Shown: positions 18,728 through 26,758 of the stretch, one piece after another
Layout: each line of letters opens with the position of its first letter
Numbering within the stretch: the stretch's first letter is position 1
Assembly: GCF_036634175.1 (NCBI RefSeq)
Contig: NZ_JAZIFX010000001.1
Span: 3,968,001 to 4,032,000 of the forward strand
Source of the DNA: Streptomyces sp. P9-A2
Lineage (GTDB): Bacteria > Actinomycetota > Actinomycetes > Streptomycetales > Streptomycetaceae
Direction of reading: 5' to 3'
Length of the DNA stretch: 64,000 bases
Position numbers and translations under genes: made by a program
The notes under the pieces: generated by a model
Told to the model about the DNA's origin: nothing
Seen by the model: the letters and a program-made list of their open reading frames with translations, nothing else
Database searches by the model: none

Positions 18728-20044
18728 CTACACCGGCACGTGCACGCTCTCCACCCGGCCGACGACCAGCCGTTCCCGCTCCCTGCGCGCCGCCTGCCCG
18801 CGCAGCCGCAGGATCTGGGTGAGCCCGAAGGCCTGGAGGACGAAGACGGCGGCGAAGGCGACGCCGTAGTCCCCGCCGGTGGCGTCCAGCAGCACGCCGA
18901 CGGCGAACAGGGTGGTCATGGACGCGATGAAGCCGCCCATGTTGGTGATGCCGGACGCCGTGCCCTGCCGCTCCGGCGGGTTCACCGGGCGGGAGAAGTC
19001 GAAGCCGATCATCGAGGCCGGGCCGCAGGCACCCAGCACCGTGCACAGCACCACCAGCAGCCACATCGGCGCCGTCTCGCCCGGGTAGGCCAGCGTGGCC
19101 GCCCACAGCAGGGCCGTCACCCCCACGGTCCCGAGAACGAGCGGCAGCCGCGCGCCGTGCCGCCGGGCGATCAGCTGGCCGTAGACGAGCCCGAAGACCA
19201 TGTTGGACAGCACCACGAGGGTGAGCAGTTCACCGGCGGTGGCCCGGGACAGTCCCTGGGCCTCGACGAGGAACGGCATGCCCCACAGCAGCAGGAACAC
19301 CATCGCCGGGAACTGAGTGGTGAAGTGCACCCACATGCCGAGCCGGGTCCCCGGTTCGCGCCAGGAGGCGGCGATCTGCCGGCGTACGTAGACGGCACCC
19401 CGGTGCCCGACGGAGTCCGGCTCGTGGCCCTCGGGATGGTCCTTCAGGAACAGCAGGAGCAGGACGAACACCACGACACCGGCGAACGCGCTGCCCCCGA
19501 AGGCCGCCGTCCAGCCGATGCCGTGCAGCAGCCGGGCCAGCACCAGGGTGGAGACCAGGTTGCCCGCCATGCCGGCCAGCCCGGCGAGCTGCCCGACCAG
19601 CGGCCCGCGCCGGGCCGGGAACCACCGGCTGCCCAGCCGCAGCACGCTGATGAACGTCATGGCGTCCCCGCAGCCGAGCAGGGCGCGGGAGGCGAGCGCC
19701 ATGCCGTACGACGGGGAGAGAGCGAAGCCGAGCTGTCCGAGCGTGAACAGCACGACACCGATGCCCAGCACCTTCTTGGTGCCGAGCCGGTCGACGAGCA
19801 GGCCGACGGGTATCTGCATGCCCGCGTAGACCAGCAGCTGGAGGATGGAGAAGGTGGACAGGGCGGAGGCGTTGACGCCGAAGCGGTCGGCGGCGTCGAG
19901 GCCGGCCACCCCCAGGGACGTACGGAAGATGACGGCGACGAAGTAGACCGAGACACCGATCCCCCACACCGCCAGGGCACGCCGCCCGCCCGGGGGGTCC
20001 GCGGGCAGCACGCTCCCGCCGGTCACCCGGCTCCCGCCGCTCAT
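18728..20044 (-). CDS. MFS transporter
   Basis: 438-aa major facilitator with 12 predicted membrane helices in two halves. Loop 2-3 carries the MFS signature GLLVDRLGTKKVLG (~residues 78-92), and a long cytoplasmic loop splits the halves. Specificity may be for organic acids (nitrate/hexuronate-type ACS subfamily), but this is uncertain. The start ATG at 20044 overlaps the stop of the GntR gene (ATGA), so the pair is translated together: a FadR-type regulator plus its transporter. It ends close to the convergent isomerase gene. Confidence 0.9.
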   Translation of the reverse strand: MSGGSRVTGGSVLPADPPGGRRALAVWGIGVSVYFVAVIFRTSLGVAGLDAADRFGVNASALSTFSILQLLVYAGMQIPVGLLVDRLGTKKVLGIGVVLFTLGQLGFALSPSYGMALASRALLGCGDAMTFISVLRLGSRWFPARRGPLVGQLAGLAGMAGNLVSTLVLARLLHGIGWTAAFGGSAFAGVVVFVLLLLFLKDHPEGHEPDSVGHRGAVYVRRQIAASWREPGTRLGMWVHFTTQFPAMVFLLLWGMPFLVEAQGLSRATAGELLTLVVLSNMVFGLVYGQLIARRHGARLPLVLGTVGVTALLWAATLAYPGETAPMWLLVVLCTVLGACGPASMIGFDFSRPVNPPERQGTASGITNMGGFIASMTTLFAVGVLLDATGGDYGVAFAAVFVLQAFGLTQILRLRGQAARRERERLVVGRVESVHVPV

Positions 20045-20694
20045 CGCACTCCTCCCCGGGCCAGGTGGGAGAACCAGCCGACATGCCGGTCGACGACCTC
20101 GGCAGCCGCGTCCGGGTCCCCCGAGCGCAGCGCCTCGAGGATCTCCTGGTGCTCGGAGAGGGTCTTCGCGATGCGGTCGGGGTGCGAGTACATGACGGCG
20201 ACTCCCATCCGCAGTTGTCGGTCGCGGAGCTGGTCGTAGAGGCGGGAGAGGATCTCGTTGCCGCCGCTGCGGACGATCTCCGCGTGGAAACAGCGGTCGG
20301 TGACGGACGCGGCGGCGAAGTCGCCCGCGGCGGCCTGTTCCCTCTGCCGGGCGAGCAGCGCCTCCAGCCGCTCGATGAGCCCGGGGGGCGCGGGGACGGC
20401 CTTGCGCACCGCGTGCTCCTCGACGAGCAGCCGGGTCTCGACGACGTCGGCGATCTCCTGCGCGGAGACGGGCAGGACGAGGGCGCCCTTCTTCGGGTAG
20501 AGCCGGATCAGACCCTCGGCCTCCAGCCGCAGCAGCGCCTCGCGCACCGGGGTGCGCGAGACCCCGGCGGCGTCGGCCAACTCCCCCTCGGTCAGCAGGG
20601 TGCCGCCCTCGTAACGGCGCTCGAGGACGCCCTGCTTGACATGGGCGTAGACGCGCTCGGCGGCGGGGAGTTGCTTCACGGGGGCCGGACTCAT
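20041..20694 (-). CDS. GntR/FadR-type transcriptional regulator
   Basis: 217 aa. An N-terminal winged helix (RVYAHVKQGVLERRYEGG ... LADAAGVSRTPVREALLRLEAEGLI, residues ~12-70) is followed by an all-helical FCD effector domain (residues ~80-210). The FCD carries the metal-binding pattern with His in RCFHAEIV, SEHQEILEA and DRHVGWF. The start at 20694 is chosen for the MSPAPVKQL N-terminus; a longer frame reads through Arg/Cys-rich sequence. The promoter contains a TATCTATCC stretch about 10-20 bp upstream, in keeping with an autoregulated GntR promoter. It directly precedes and overlaps the MFS gene that it probably controls. Confidence 0.9.
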   Translation of the reverse strand: MSPAPVKQLPAAERVYAHVKQGVLERRYEGGTLLTEGELADAAGVSRTPVREALLRLEAEGLIRLYPKKGALVLPVSAQEIADVVETRLLVEEHAVRKAVPAPPGLIERLEALLARQREQAAAGDFAAASVTDRCFHAEIVRSGGNEILSRLYDQLRDRQLRMGVAVMYSHPDRIAKTLSEHQEILEALRSGDPDAAAEVVDRHVGWFSHLARGGVR

Positions 20695-20976
20695 GCCGAC
20701 AGGATAGATACAACGCGTACGCATGGACGCATCCGTCCACCCTCCGGACCGACCGCACCCCCTCACCCCGGCCCGTCCAGCCCCCGGTCCACCCCTGACC
20801 CCGGCTCCTGCTCTGTCTCACCGCCCGCCCCACCGCCCGCCTTGCCGACGAAAAGTCGCCCCGTCCCGGCGCACAACCATCCGTGCCGCCTACGCGTCAG
20901 ACTCGTGCGACCGCTCTCGGTCGCGCCTCAACTCGGCCGCAGCAATGGGGCATTCAACACAATCGGGGTACCTCAC

Positions 20977-21876
20977 TTGAATATCGGCATTCAGGGCATC
21001 AGGATCCGTAGAGCCGTCGGCGTCGCCGTGACCACCGGCGCCGTGCTGGCCTCCGGCGCCCTCTACGCGGCACCCGCGCAGGCCGCCGCCAAGCCCACGA
21101 TCGCCGCCAAGGGCGGCTTCGTGATGAACAACGCGAACGGCAAATCCCTCTACACCAAGGCCGCGAACACCCGCCTTCCGACCGGTTCCACGACGAAGAT
21201 CATGACCGCGAAGGTCGTGCTCGCGCAGAAGAACCTGAACCTCGACGCCAAGGTCACCATCCAGATGGCCTACAGCGACTACATCGTGGCGAACAACGCG
21301 TCGTCCGCGCGCCTGATCGTGGGCGACAAGGTGACCGTGCGCCAGCTGCTGTACGGGCTGATGCTGCCGTCCGGCTGCGACGCGGCGTACGCGCTGGCCG
21401 ACAAGTTCGGTACGGGCTCGACGCGGGCCGCCCGGGTGAAGTCCTTCGTCGGGAAGATGAACGCCGACGCGAAGAAACTGAAGCTGAAGAACACCAACTT
21501 CGACTCGTTCGACGGCATCGGCAAGGGCAATAACTACTCCACGCCGCACGATCTGACGAAGATCACCAGCAGCGCGATGAAGAGCGCCAACTTCCGCGCG
21601 ATCGTCAAGACGAAGAAGTACACGGCGAAGACCGTCACGAAGACGGGCAGCACCCGCACCATGGCGCCGTGGACCAACACCAACGGCCTGCTCAGCAGCT
21701 ACAGCGGCACGATCGGCGTGAAGACCGGCTCGGGCCCGACTGCCAAGTACTGCCTGGTCTTCGCCGCGACGCGGAACGGCAAGACCGTCATCGGCACGGT
21801 CCTCGCCTCGACCAGCTCCGCCCAGCGCGAGACGGACGCGAAGAAGCTCCTGGGCTACGGCTTCGGCCAGATCTGA
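20977..21876 (+). CDS. D-alanyl-D-alanine carboxypeptidase (S11, low-molecular-mass PBP)
   Basis: 299 aa with a secretion signal: a basic IRIRRA stretch, a hydrophobic GVAVTTGAVLASGALYAAP core and AQA cleavage around residue 36. The penicillin-binding motifs are in order: Ser71-x-x-Lys74 (GSTTKIM), the SxN equivalent Ser132-Gly-Cys134 (LPSGCDAA), and Lys249-Thr-Gly251. It trims the terminal D-Ala of peptidoglycan outside the membrane. The exact start is unsure: no ATG or GTG gives a clean signal peptide, so the TTG at 20977 behind CGGGGTACC is proposed. The frame is open further upstream through non-signal sequence. A TTCG-loop terminator follows. Confidence 0.88.
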   Translation: MNIGIQGIRIRRAVGVAVTTGAVLASGALYAAPAQAAAKPTIAAKGGFVMNNANGKSLYTKAANTRLPTGSTTKIMTAKVVLAQKNLNLDAKVTIQMAYSDYIVANNASSARLIVGDKVTVRQLLYGLMLPSGCDAAYALADKFGTGSTRAARVKSFVGKMNADAKKLKLKNTNFDSFDGIGKGNNYSTPHDLTKITSSAMKSANFRAIVKTKKYTAKTVTKTGSTRTMAPWTNTNGLLSSYSGTIGVKTGSGPTAKYCLVFAATRNGKTVIGTVLASTSSAQRETDAKKLLGYGFGQI

Positions 21877-21893
21877 CCCTCGGGGACACACCG

Positions 21894-21923
21894 CAGGGGC
21901 TCACCGTTCGCGGTGGGCCCCTG
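21894..21923 (+). terminator. TTCG-tetraloop terminator
   Basis: Thirteen-base arms (21894-21906 / 21911-21923) with one G-T pair surround a TTCG tetraloop. It begins 18 bp after the carboxypeptidase stop codon and also faces the convergent membrane-protein gene. Confidence 0.8.
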
Positions 21924-21935
21924 TCCCATGCGGGG

Positions 21936-22574
21936 TCAGACCGTTCCGATCAGGGCGTCGAGGATCAGCTTCTCGGCGAAGTAGAAGGCGACACCGCACA
22001 CGGGGGCGAGTACGGCACACAGCCAGAACCGGGGCTCCCGGGCGCGGGCGAGACGGTACGTCAGGAACGCGGTGAGCAGCACACCGGCCACCAGGAAGAC
22101 GACCGCCTCCGCCCAGTAGCCGAGCGCCAGGCCCAGCCAGAGCCCTTCGCCCAGCACCACCATCGCGATGACGGCGCCGGCCGCCGCCCGCACGTCCCCG
22201 CGCCCGCGGCGCACCGTCCATCCGGCCCACCCCAGCAGGGGCCCTCCGGCCAGCCCCGCCACCGACCACACGGCGGCGGTACCGAGGCCTCCGGCCCCGA
22301 AGGTGTTCCCGAGCGTGGACGTCGCGTAGTAGCCACCACAGGTGGCGAGCATCATCAAGGCTCCACCCCAGACGGCGAGTTGCCGGCTGCGGATCAGCGC
22401 CCCGGCCGCGGCGGTCCACAGGATCCATGCGGACACCGAGTTGGTCGCCCGCTCCAACAGGGGTGTCGTCCCGTGCAGGGTGTACGTCGCCCAGCCGAGC
22501 AGCAGCCCGAAGGCCAAGGTCGCGGTGAGGACGGTGGCGGGGGTGTCGCGGCGCAGGGCAGTCGCGGTGGTCAT
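21936..22574 (-). CDS. Multi-pass membrane protein (DUF6518-like)
   Basis: 212 aa, about 6-7 hydrophobic helices: VLTATLAFGLLLGWATYTL, AWILWTAAAGALI, WGGALMMLATCGGYYA, TAAVWSVAGLAGGPLLGWAGW, VIAMVVLGEGLWLGLALGYW, AVVFLVAGVLLTAFLT and WLCAVLAPVCGVAFYFA. The overall layout and C-terminal AEKLILDAL resemble the actinobacterial DUF6518 family, of unknown function. The start at 22574 (MTTATALRRD) is preferred over a longer frame because the DNA upstream holds a palindromic operator rather than codons. The gene seems tightly controlled by that operator, and lies 99 bp downstream of the GlxA-type regulator, which might act on it. Confidence 0.7.
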   Translation of the reverse strand: MTTATALRRDTPATVLTATLAFGLLLGWATYTLHGTTPLLERATNSVSAWILWTAAAGALIRSRQLAVWGGALMMLATCGGYYATSTLGNTFGAGGLGTAAVWSVAGLAGGPLLGWAGWTVRRGRGDVRAAAGAVIAMVVLGEGLWLGLALGYWAEAVVFLVAGVLLTAFLTYRLARAREPRFWLCAVLAPVCGVAFYFAEKLILDALIGTV

Positions 22575-22595
22575 GCCCGGCACTATACACATGAG

Positions 22596-22614
22596 GTATA
22601 CATGCAGTGTATAC
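22596..22614. promoter_or_regulatory. Perfect palindromic operator, GTATACA-N5-TGTATAC
   Basis: GTATACA (22596-22602) and TGTATAC (22608-22614) are perfect inverted half-sites with a 5-bp spacer. Further partial half-sites TATACAC (22584-22590) and GTGCATAC (22619-22626) flank them at regular spacing. The cluster covers the promoter and leader of the membrane protein gene, so it is probably a strong repressor site. Its spacing and AT-rich half-sites recall PadR or GntR/YtrA operators. Confidence 0.7.
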
Positions 22615-22672
22615 GTGCGGTGCATACTCGTCGGGATCCGCGTTCGAGGGCCGTTCTCGGAGGCACCGGCGT

Positions 22673-23674
22673 TCAGGTCCCGCGGTGCTCCACCGCGTCC
22701 TCGGCTTCGGGGATCGCGGCCCGGACCGTGCCGGTGGTGGTGAAGCGCTGGCGGTAGGCGGTGGGGGTGGTGCCGAGGTGGCGGACGAAGACGCGGCGGA
22801 GCGTCTCGTCGCTGCCGAAGCCGCTGTGCCGGGCCACCGAGGTGACGCTGTGTCCGTCGAGGAGGAGTTGTCGGGCGTGGTCGAGACGGACCCGCTCGAC
22901 CCAGCGGGCGGGGGTGGTGCCCAGCTCCGCGTGGAACAGCCGGGTCAGGTGCCGGGAGCTGACGGCCGCGGCACGGGCCATGGACGGCAGGTCGTGATCA
23001 GCGGCCGGGTCGGCCAGCACGGAACCGATCAAGGTCCGCAGGAGGCCGTTGCGCGCGGGCGCGGTGGCGGCCGCGGTGAACTGCGACTGCCCACCCGGAC
23101 GCCGCAGGAAGACCACCAGTTCGCGTGCGATGCGGCGGGCCGCGTCGGCTCCGTGGTCGTCCTCGACGAGGGCCAGTGTCAGGTCGATACCCGCGCTGAT
23201 GCCCGCGGAGGTGACGAACCGCCCGTCGCGGACATGGATCGCGTCCGGCTCGACGCGTACCCGGGGGTGACGACGGGCGAGCGTGTCGGCATGCCGCCAG
23301 TGAGTGGCCGCCCGACGCCCGTCGAGCAGGCCGAGTTCGGCCAGGACGAAAGCGCCGGTGCACACCGAGGCGACCCGCGTAGCCCGCGCGGCCACCGTAC
23401 GGGTCGCCGCCAGCAGCTCCGCGTCCACCGGCTGCTCGGCCAGGCGGTCGCCCCCAGCCACGAGCACCGTGTCGATCCGTCCGGCCTCGGCCGCCGTCAC
23501 GGTGCCGCTCAGCGGCATCCCGGTCGAGGTCATGACCTCTCCGCCGCACGCCGAGATCATGACCAGGTCGTAGGGGTGGCCGAGCCGGCCCGCCTGGTGC
23601 AGGACCTCCGCGGGGCCACTGACGTCCAGCATGGTCACACCGTCGAACACCACGAAGCCCACCCGGTGCGTCAT
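22673..23674 (-). CDS. GlxA-type AraC-family transcriptional regulator
   Basis: 333 aa. An N-terminal DJ-1/PfpI-like domain (residues 1-170, VVFDGVTMLDVSGPAEVL and VCTGAFVLAELGLLDG with the usual nucleophile-elbow Cys position) is joined to a C-terminal AraC HTH. The latter has two helix-turn-helix units (MARAAAVSSRHLTRLFHAELG and VARHSGFGSDETLRRVF). GlxA-type regulators usually sense a small amide or amine and switch on nearby catabolic genes. The gene is divergent from an HD-domain hydrolase with a 101-bp gap, and an amidase follows that. A role in controlling these enzymes is therefore likely. Confidence 0.9.
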   Translation of the reverse strand: MTHRVGFVVFDGVTMLDVSGPAEVLHQAGRLGHPYDLVMISACGGEVMTSTGMPLSGTVTAAEAGRIDTVLVAGGDRLAEQPVDAELLAATRTVAARATRVASVCTGAFVLAELGLLDGRRAATHWRHADTLARRHPRVRVEPDAIHVRDGRFVTSAGISAGIDLTLALVEDDHGADAARRIARELVVFLRRPGGQSQFTAAATAPARNGLLRTLIGSVLADPAADHDLPSMARAAAVSSRHLTRLFHAELGTTPARWVERVRLDHARQLLLDGHSVTSVARHSGFGSDETLRRVFVRHLGTTPTAYRQRFTTTGTVRAAIPEAEDAVEHRGT

Positions 23675-23706
23675 GTCCGAATCTGTGGTTTCTCTGTCAG
23701 GAAGGA

Positions 23707-23718
23707 CATGGCGCCATG
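23707..23718. promoter_or_regulatory. 12-bp palindrome in the glxA/HD divergent promoter
   Basis: CATGGCGCCATG lies in the middle of the 101-bp gap, 33 bp before the GlxA-like gene and 58 bp before the HD gene. It is perfectly symmetrical, the form expected of a dimeric regulator site. Confidence 0.45.
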
Positions 23719-23775
23719 GTACGCACCGGGAGACCCTGGAAGCCGGTCCCCGGAACGAGGAAGTGGAGAGAGACC

Positions 23776-24414
23776 ATGAGCGAGACGATCGCGGACGTGC
23801 GGATCCCGGACAGCGCTCTGGCGCGGGAGGCGACCGAACTGGTCCGTGAGGCGGCCTCACCGCTGCTGTTCGACCACTCCCGGCGCGTGTTCCTCTGGGC
23901 CGCGCTGCGCGGGCGCGAACAGGGGCTTTCGTTCGATCCGGAGCTGCTGTACGTCGGGGCGATGTTCCACGACCTGGGACTGACCGAGCGGTTCCGCCGC
24001 ACCGACCAGCGTTTCGAGATCGACGGCGCCGACGAGGCACGGCGGTTCCTGCACACCCACGGCGTCACCGGCGAGGCGGCCGACCGGGTCTGGACGGCGA
24101 TCGCCCTGCACACCACGCCGGAGATCCCGCTGCACATGGCCCCCGAGATCGCCCTGGTCACCCGAGGGGTGGAACTGGACGTGCTGGGCATCGGCTACCA
24201 CGCGGTCTCCGACGGACAGCGTGCGGCCGTGGTGGAGGCCCACCCCCGCCCGGACTTCAAGAACCGGATCCTGGCCGCGTTCACCGAGGGCATCAAGGAC
24301 CGCCCCGAGACTGCGTTCGGCAACGTCAAGGCCGACGTGCTCGCCCACTACGTGCCCGGATTCGTCCGCGGCGACTTCGTCGAGGTCATCAAGAACTCCG
24401 CCTGGGCCGAATAG
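23776..24414 (+). CDS. HD-domain protein, cyanamide-hydratase-like
   Basis: 212 aa. The HD metal-binding residues are complete: His34 in LFDHSRRVFLWA, His65-Asp66 in MFHDLGLT, His112 in ALHTTPEIP, and a final Asp in GVELDVLG. The order and the LFDHSRRVFLWA...YVGAMFHDLGLTERF pattern are those of the fungal/bacterial cyanamide hydratase (Ddi2/3-like) HD proteins, rather than (p)ppGpp hydrolases. The start at 23776 is chosen for GGAGAG 6 nt upstream. The substrate is unproven; similar proteins hydrate nitrile-like or isonitrile compounds. It is followed by a 26-bp-arm terminator, so the amidase behind it needs its own promoter. Confidence 0.8.
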   Translation: MSETIADVRIPDSALAREATELVREAASPLLFDHSRRVFLWAALRGREQGLSFDPELLYVGAMFHDLGLTERFRRTDQRFEIDGADEARRFLHTHGVTGEAADRVWTAIALHTTPEIPLHMAPEIALVTRGVELDVLGIGYHAVSDGQRAAVVEAHPRPDFKNRILAAFTEGIKDRPETAFGNVKADVLAHYVPGFVRGDFVEVIKNSAWAE

Positions 24415-24438
24415 CCCCCGGCCCTCGTCCGCCGGGGG

Positions 24439-24496
24439 CCGGCCGGCGCCGCAGGTCGGGCGACAGCGTCGTCGCCCGACCTGCGGCGCCGGCCGG
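24439..24496. terminator. Terminator with 26-bp perfect arms
   Basis: Left arm 24439-24464 and right arm 24471-24496 are exact reverse complements around the loop AGCGTC. It lies after the HD gene and 80 bp before the amidase gene. Confidence 0.9.
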
Positions 24497-24576
24497 TTCA
24501 CCCCCGCGCGAACGGTCGTACGCTCCTTCCTCCCGATCCCATCTCCCGTCTTCTCCCGATCCCGTCGAGGTCACTC

Positions 24577-25863
24577 ATGTCCGCGCAGCAGCCGAGTCCC
24601 GCCGTTGCCGACGCGCCGCCCCTGGCCCCACCCCGCCACCACAGCGACGACACGGCGGGTGCCCCCCGCGATGACGTCCCGGCTCCGGGGGAGACCGGCG
24701 CGTCGGTCTGGCGTGTCGTCGGTGACCCGCTGGTCGCGGCGACCCGGGAAGGCGTACTGTCCGGCTCCCGGGTAGCGGTGAAGGACGTCTTCGCCGTCGC
24801 CGGCCACGCGATCGGGATGGGAAATCCGGCATGGCTGCGCGGGGCCCCGATCGAGCCGGCCCACTCCACCGCCGTCCGGGCCCTGCTGCGGGCAGGGGCG
24901 GACGTCACCGGGATCGCGCACACCGATGAGCTGGCCTACGGCCTGTCCGGGCTCAACACGCACTACGGGATGCCACCGAACCCCGCGGCGCCCGGACGGG
25001 CCCCCGGGGGCTCCTCGAGCGGCCCGGCCAGTGCCGTCGCCCTGGGTCTGGCCGACATCGGTCTGGGCACCGACACGGCGGGCTCGACGCGGGTGCCGGC
25101 CTCCTACTGCGGGCTGTACAGCCTGCGGCCGACCCACGGTCTGGTCCCGGACGCCGGCCAGACCGGTCTCGCGCCCTCGTTCGACACCACGAGCTGGATC
25201 ACCCGGACACCGCGGCTGCTCGACCGGGTGACCGACGTACTCCTTCCGCAACGCCCCGCACAGCCGATCGAACGGCTGATCCTGGCCACGGACCTGTTCG
25301 ATCTCGTGGACCCGTCGCTGCGGCTGCCGCTGTACGACGCGGCACACGCGTGGGCGGACCGGCTGGCCGTCCCGCTGCAGCCGAGGGAGAACACGTGCGC
25401 CGCACATCTCGAGGAGTGGGCGGAGGCTGTGGGCGTCGTCCAGGCCGTGGAGATGTGGCAGGTGCACGGCAGTTGGCTGCAGGCGCATCACGAGGCCGTC
25501 TCGCCCGGGGTCGCACACGCCGTCGCCGCGGGCGAGGACATGCCGGCCGAGTACCTGGCATGGGCCCGGGACACCCTGAGCCAGGCGCGGATCGTGCTCG
25601 CCGAACTGATCCCGCCGGGGACCGCGCTCATGCAGCCGGCGACCCCGACCGCGGCTCCCCCGCCCGGCCCGGCCGGCGCCGGCCTGGCACTGCTTACCGC
25701 GACGGTGCGGCTGGTCTGCGCCGCGAGCGCGGCGGGCCTGCCGGTGCTGACCCTGCCCGGAGTGCGGAGCCCGGCCGGCCCCGTCGGGCTCAGCCTCCTC
25801 GCGACCGCCGGCAGCGACCGCGCCCTCACCGCCGCGTTCGCCCCTCACGTCGACGCGCCATAA
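24577..25863 (+). CDS. Amidase (amidase-signature family)
   Basis: 428 aa, cytoplasmic. The Ser-cisSer-Lys triad is visible: Lys69 in VAVKDVFAV, the GGSSSGPAS loop with the cis-Ser around residue 147, and the nucleophile Ser170 in DTAGSTRVPAS. The first ~45 residues are low-complexity His/Asp/Ala and may be disordered. The C-terminal part is shorter than in GatA or fatty-acid amide hydrolases and lacks the allophanate-hydrolase extra domain. It resembles AtzF/AtzE-like amidases. With the HD cyanamide-hydratase-like gene and the GlxA regulator it may form a small unit for nitrile, urea or allophanate turnover; the link is inferred only from position. Confidence 0.85.
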   Translation: MSAQQPSPAVADAPPLAPPRHHSDDTAGAPRDDVPAPGETGASVWRVVGDPLVAATREGVLSGSRVAVKDVFAVAGHAIGMGNPAWLRGAPIEPAHSTAVRALLRAGADVTGIAHTDELAYGLSGLNTHYGMPPNPAAPGRAPGGSSSGPASAVALGLADIGLGTDTAGSTRVPASYCGLYSLRPTHGLVPDAGQTGLAPSFDTTSWITRTPRLLDRVTDVLLPQRPAQPIERLILATDLFDLVDPSLRLPLYDAAHAWADRLAVPLQPRENTCAAHLEEWAEAVGVVQAVEMWQVHGSWLQAHHEAVSPGVAHAVAAGEDMPAEYLAWARDTLSQARIVLAELIPPGTALMQPATPTAAPPPGPAGAGLALLTATVRLVCAASAAGLPVLTLPGVRSPAGPVGLSLLATAGSDRALTAAFAPHVDAP

Positions 25864-25910
25864 TTCCCCCTGGGTTCCCTGTCCCGGGTCCCGCACCGTC
25901 GTCCGCCCTA

Positions 25911-26043
25911 CACGCTCCCATCAGCCGGTACAGCGCTTTTCGATCTTCTTCGCCCATGATCGTGAACATCCTCGAACCGGCTGGCATATGCGCTCCGCCC
26001 CGCTCTACGTTCCGCAGCGGAGGTGGTTCACTTGAACGAACCG
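25911..26043. repeat. Duplicated promoter region, copy 1 (of 26623-26758)
   Basis: The ~130 bp before the BRO pseudogene is nearly repeated at 26623-26758 ahead of the intact BRO gene. About 70 bp, from CGTGAACATCCTCGAACC to the GGAGGTGGTTCAC start region, are identical. It carries the shared promoter and the GGAGG ribosome-binding site. Confidence 0.9.
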
Positions 26044-26374
26044 AGCAAGCAGCCCGACTCCGCCGCCGAAAGCTTTGAGCGGACCGGGGCCATCGACATC
26101 AACAACTTCGTCTACGCGGCGTCCGGAGAGCGGGTCCGGAGGCTCACCATGCCGAACGGAAGCCACTGGTTCCCGGCGGTGGACGTCTGCAATTCACTGG
26201 GGTACACCACCCCCCGCAAGGCACTCCTCGACCATGTCCCGGAAGACCACCGAGACAATCTCGAGACAGTGACTGGAAGTCACGGTCTCAGCATTCCCGC
26301 AGGTCGGAGCTGGCGCCGAGACTTGCAACTCATCGATGAACGGAGCTCCGGTGTATGTGCTCCACCGGGCCTGA
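26032..26374 (+). pseudogene. BRO-N gene copy 1, internally deleted and frameshifted
   Basis: Begins at TTG 26032 behind the same GGAGG as copy 2. The first ~95 codons encode a BRO-N domain (IDINNFVYAASGERVRRLTMP..., HWFPAVDVCNSLGYTTPRK, GLSIPAGRSWRRDLQLI). Sequence then jumps directly to DNA homologous to the last ~35 bp of copy 2 (around 27712-27744), one base out of frame. All of the conserved middle and the C-terminal HTH are lost. The frame runs on to 26550 in unrelated sequence. It is therefore a decayed duplicate of the gene at 26746-27744. The truncated BRO-N domain could still be made. Confidence 0.85.
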
Positions 26375-26385
26375 GGCTGGCACAG

Positions 26386-26426
26386 CAGGAGGGGCGTCGC
26401 AATCCGAACTTGCGGCGCCCCTCCTG
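26386..26426 (+). terminator. BRO-cassette terminator, copy 1
   Basis: CAGGAGGGGCGTCGCAA pairs with TTGCGGCGCCCCTCCTG (one mismatch) around a 7-nt loop. The same element follows copies 2 and 3, at 27771-27811 and 31160-31200. Confidence 0.85.
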
Positions 26427-26566
26427 TGGTGAACCTACCCAGTTCGTGGTCCTCACGCCCAGAACATCAACCGCTTCGACTGCCGGCGCTCCTCGGGCGT
26501 TACACGGCCAGAAGGATGCGCGTCTGGTCCGCCCAAGGCCTGTCCCGTAACTGCTCCTCGAGACGC

Positions 26567-26600
26567 GAAAGGGGTCCACCACTCCAGGTGGGCCCCTTTC
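26567..26600 (+). terminator. Second hairpin after BRO copy 1
   Basis: GAAAGGGGTCCACC (26567-26580) pairs with GGTGGGCCCCTTTC (26587-26600), one G-T pair, loop ACTCCA. It stands just before the second copy of the duplicated promoter. Confidence 0.7.
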
Positions 26601-26622
26601 CGATACCTCGCACCACCGCCGC

Positions 26623-26758
26623 ATACACACTCCCGTCGGCCGGTACAGCAGTTTCGATCTTCTTCGCTCGCAGTCGTGAACATCCTCGAACCGGCTGGCA
26701 TATGCGCTCCGCCCCGCTCTACGTTCCGCAGCGGAGGTGGTTCACGTGAACGAACCCA
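26623..26758. repeat. Duplicated promoter region, copy 2
   Basis: Repeat of 25911-26043. It ends in GGAGGTGGTTCACGTGAACG, where the GTG start of the intact BRO gene lies. The GTTCACGTGAAC core is a two-mismatch relative of parS, but it overlaps the start codon and is probably fortuitous. Confidence 0.9.

Noticed and set aside
26453..26701. Minus-strand frame of 82 codons between BRO copies
   Set aside because: No ribosome-binding site, Cys/Arg-rich composition, and it crosses the duplicated promoter and a hairpin; only the last codons resemble the bkdH end.
26738..26750. Third parS site (GTTCACGTGAAC)
   Set aside because: Two symmetrical mismatches from the 14-bp consensus, and the sequence is the start codon region of the BRO gene. 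The related copy at 26029 has already lost the CACGTG core, so no selection for ParB binding is apparent.
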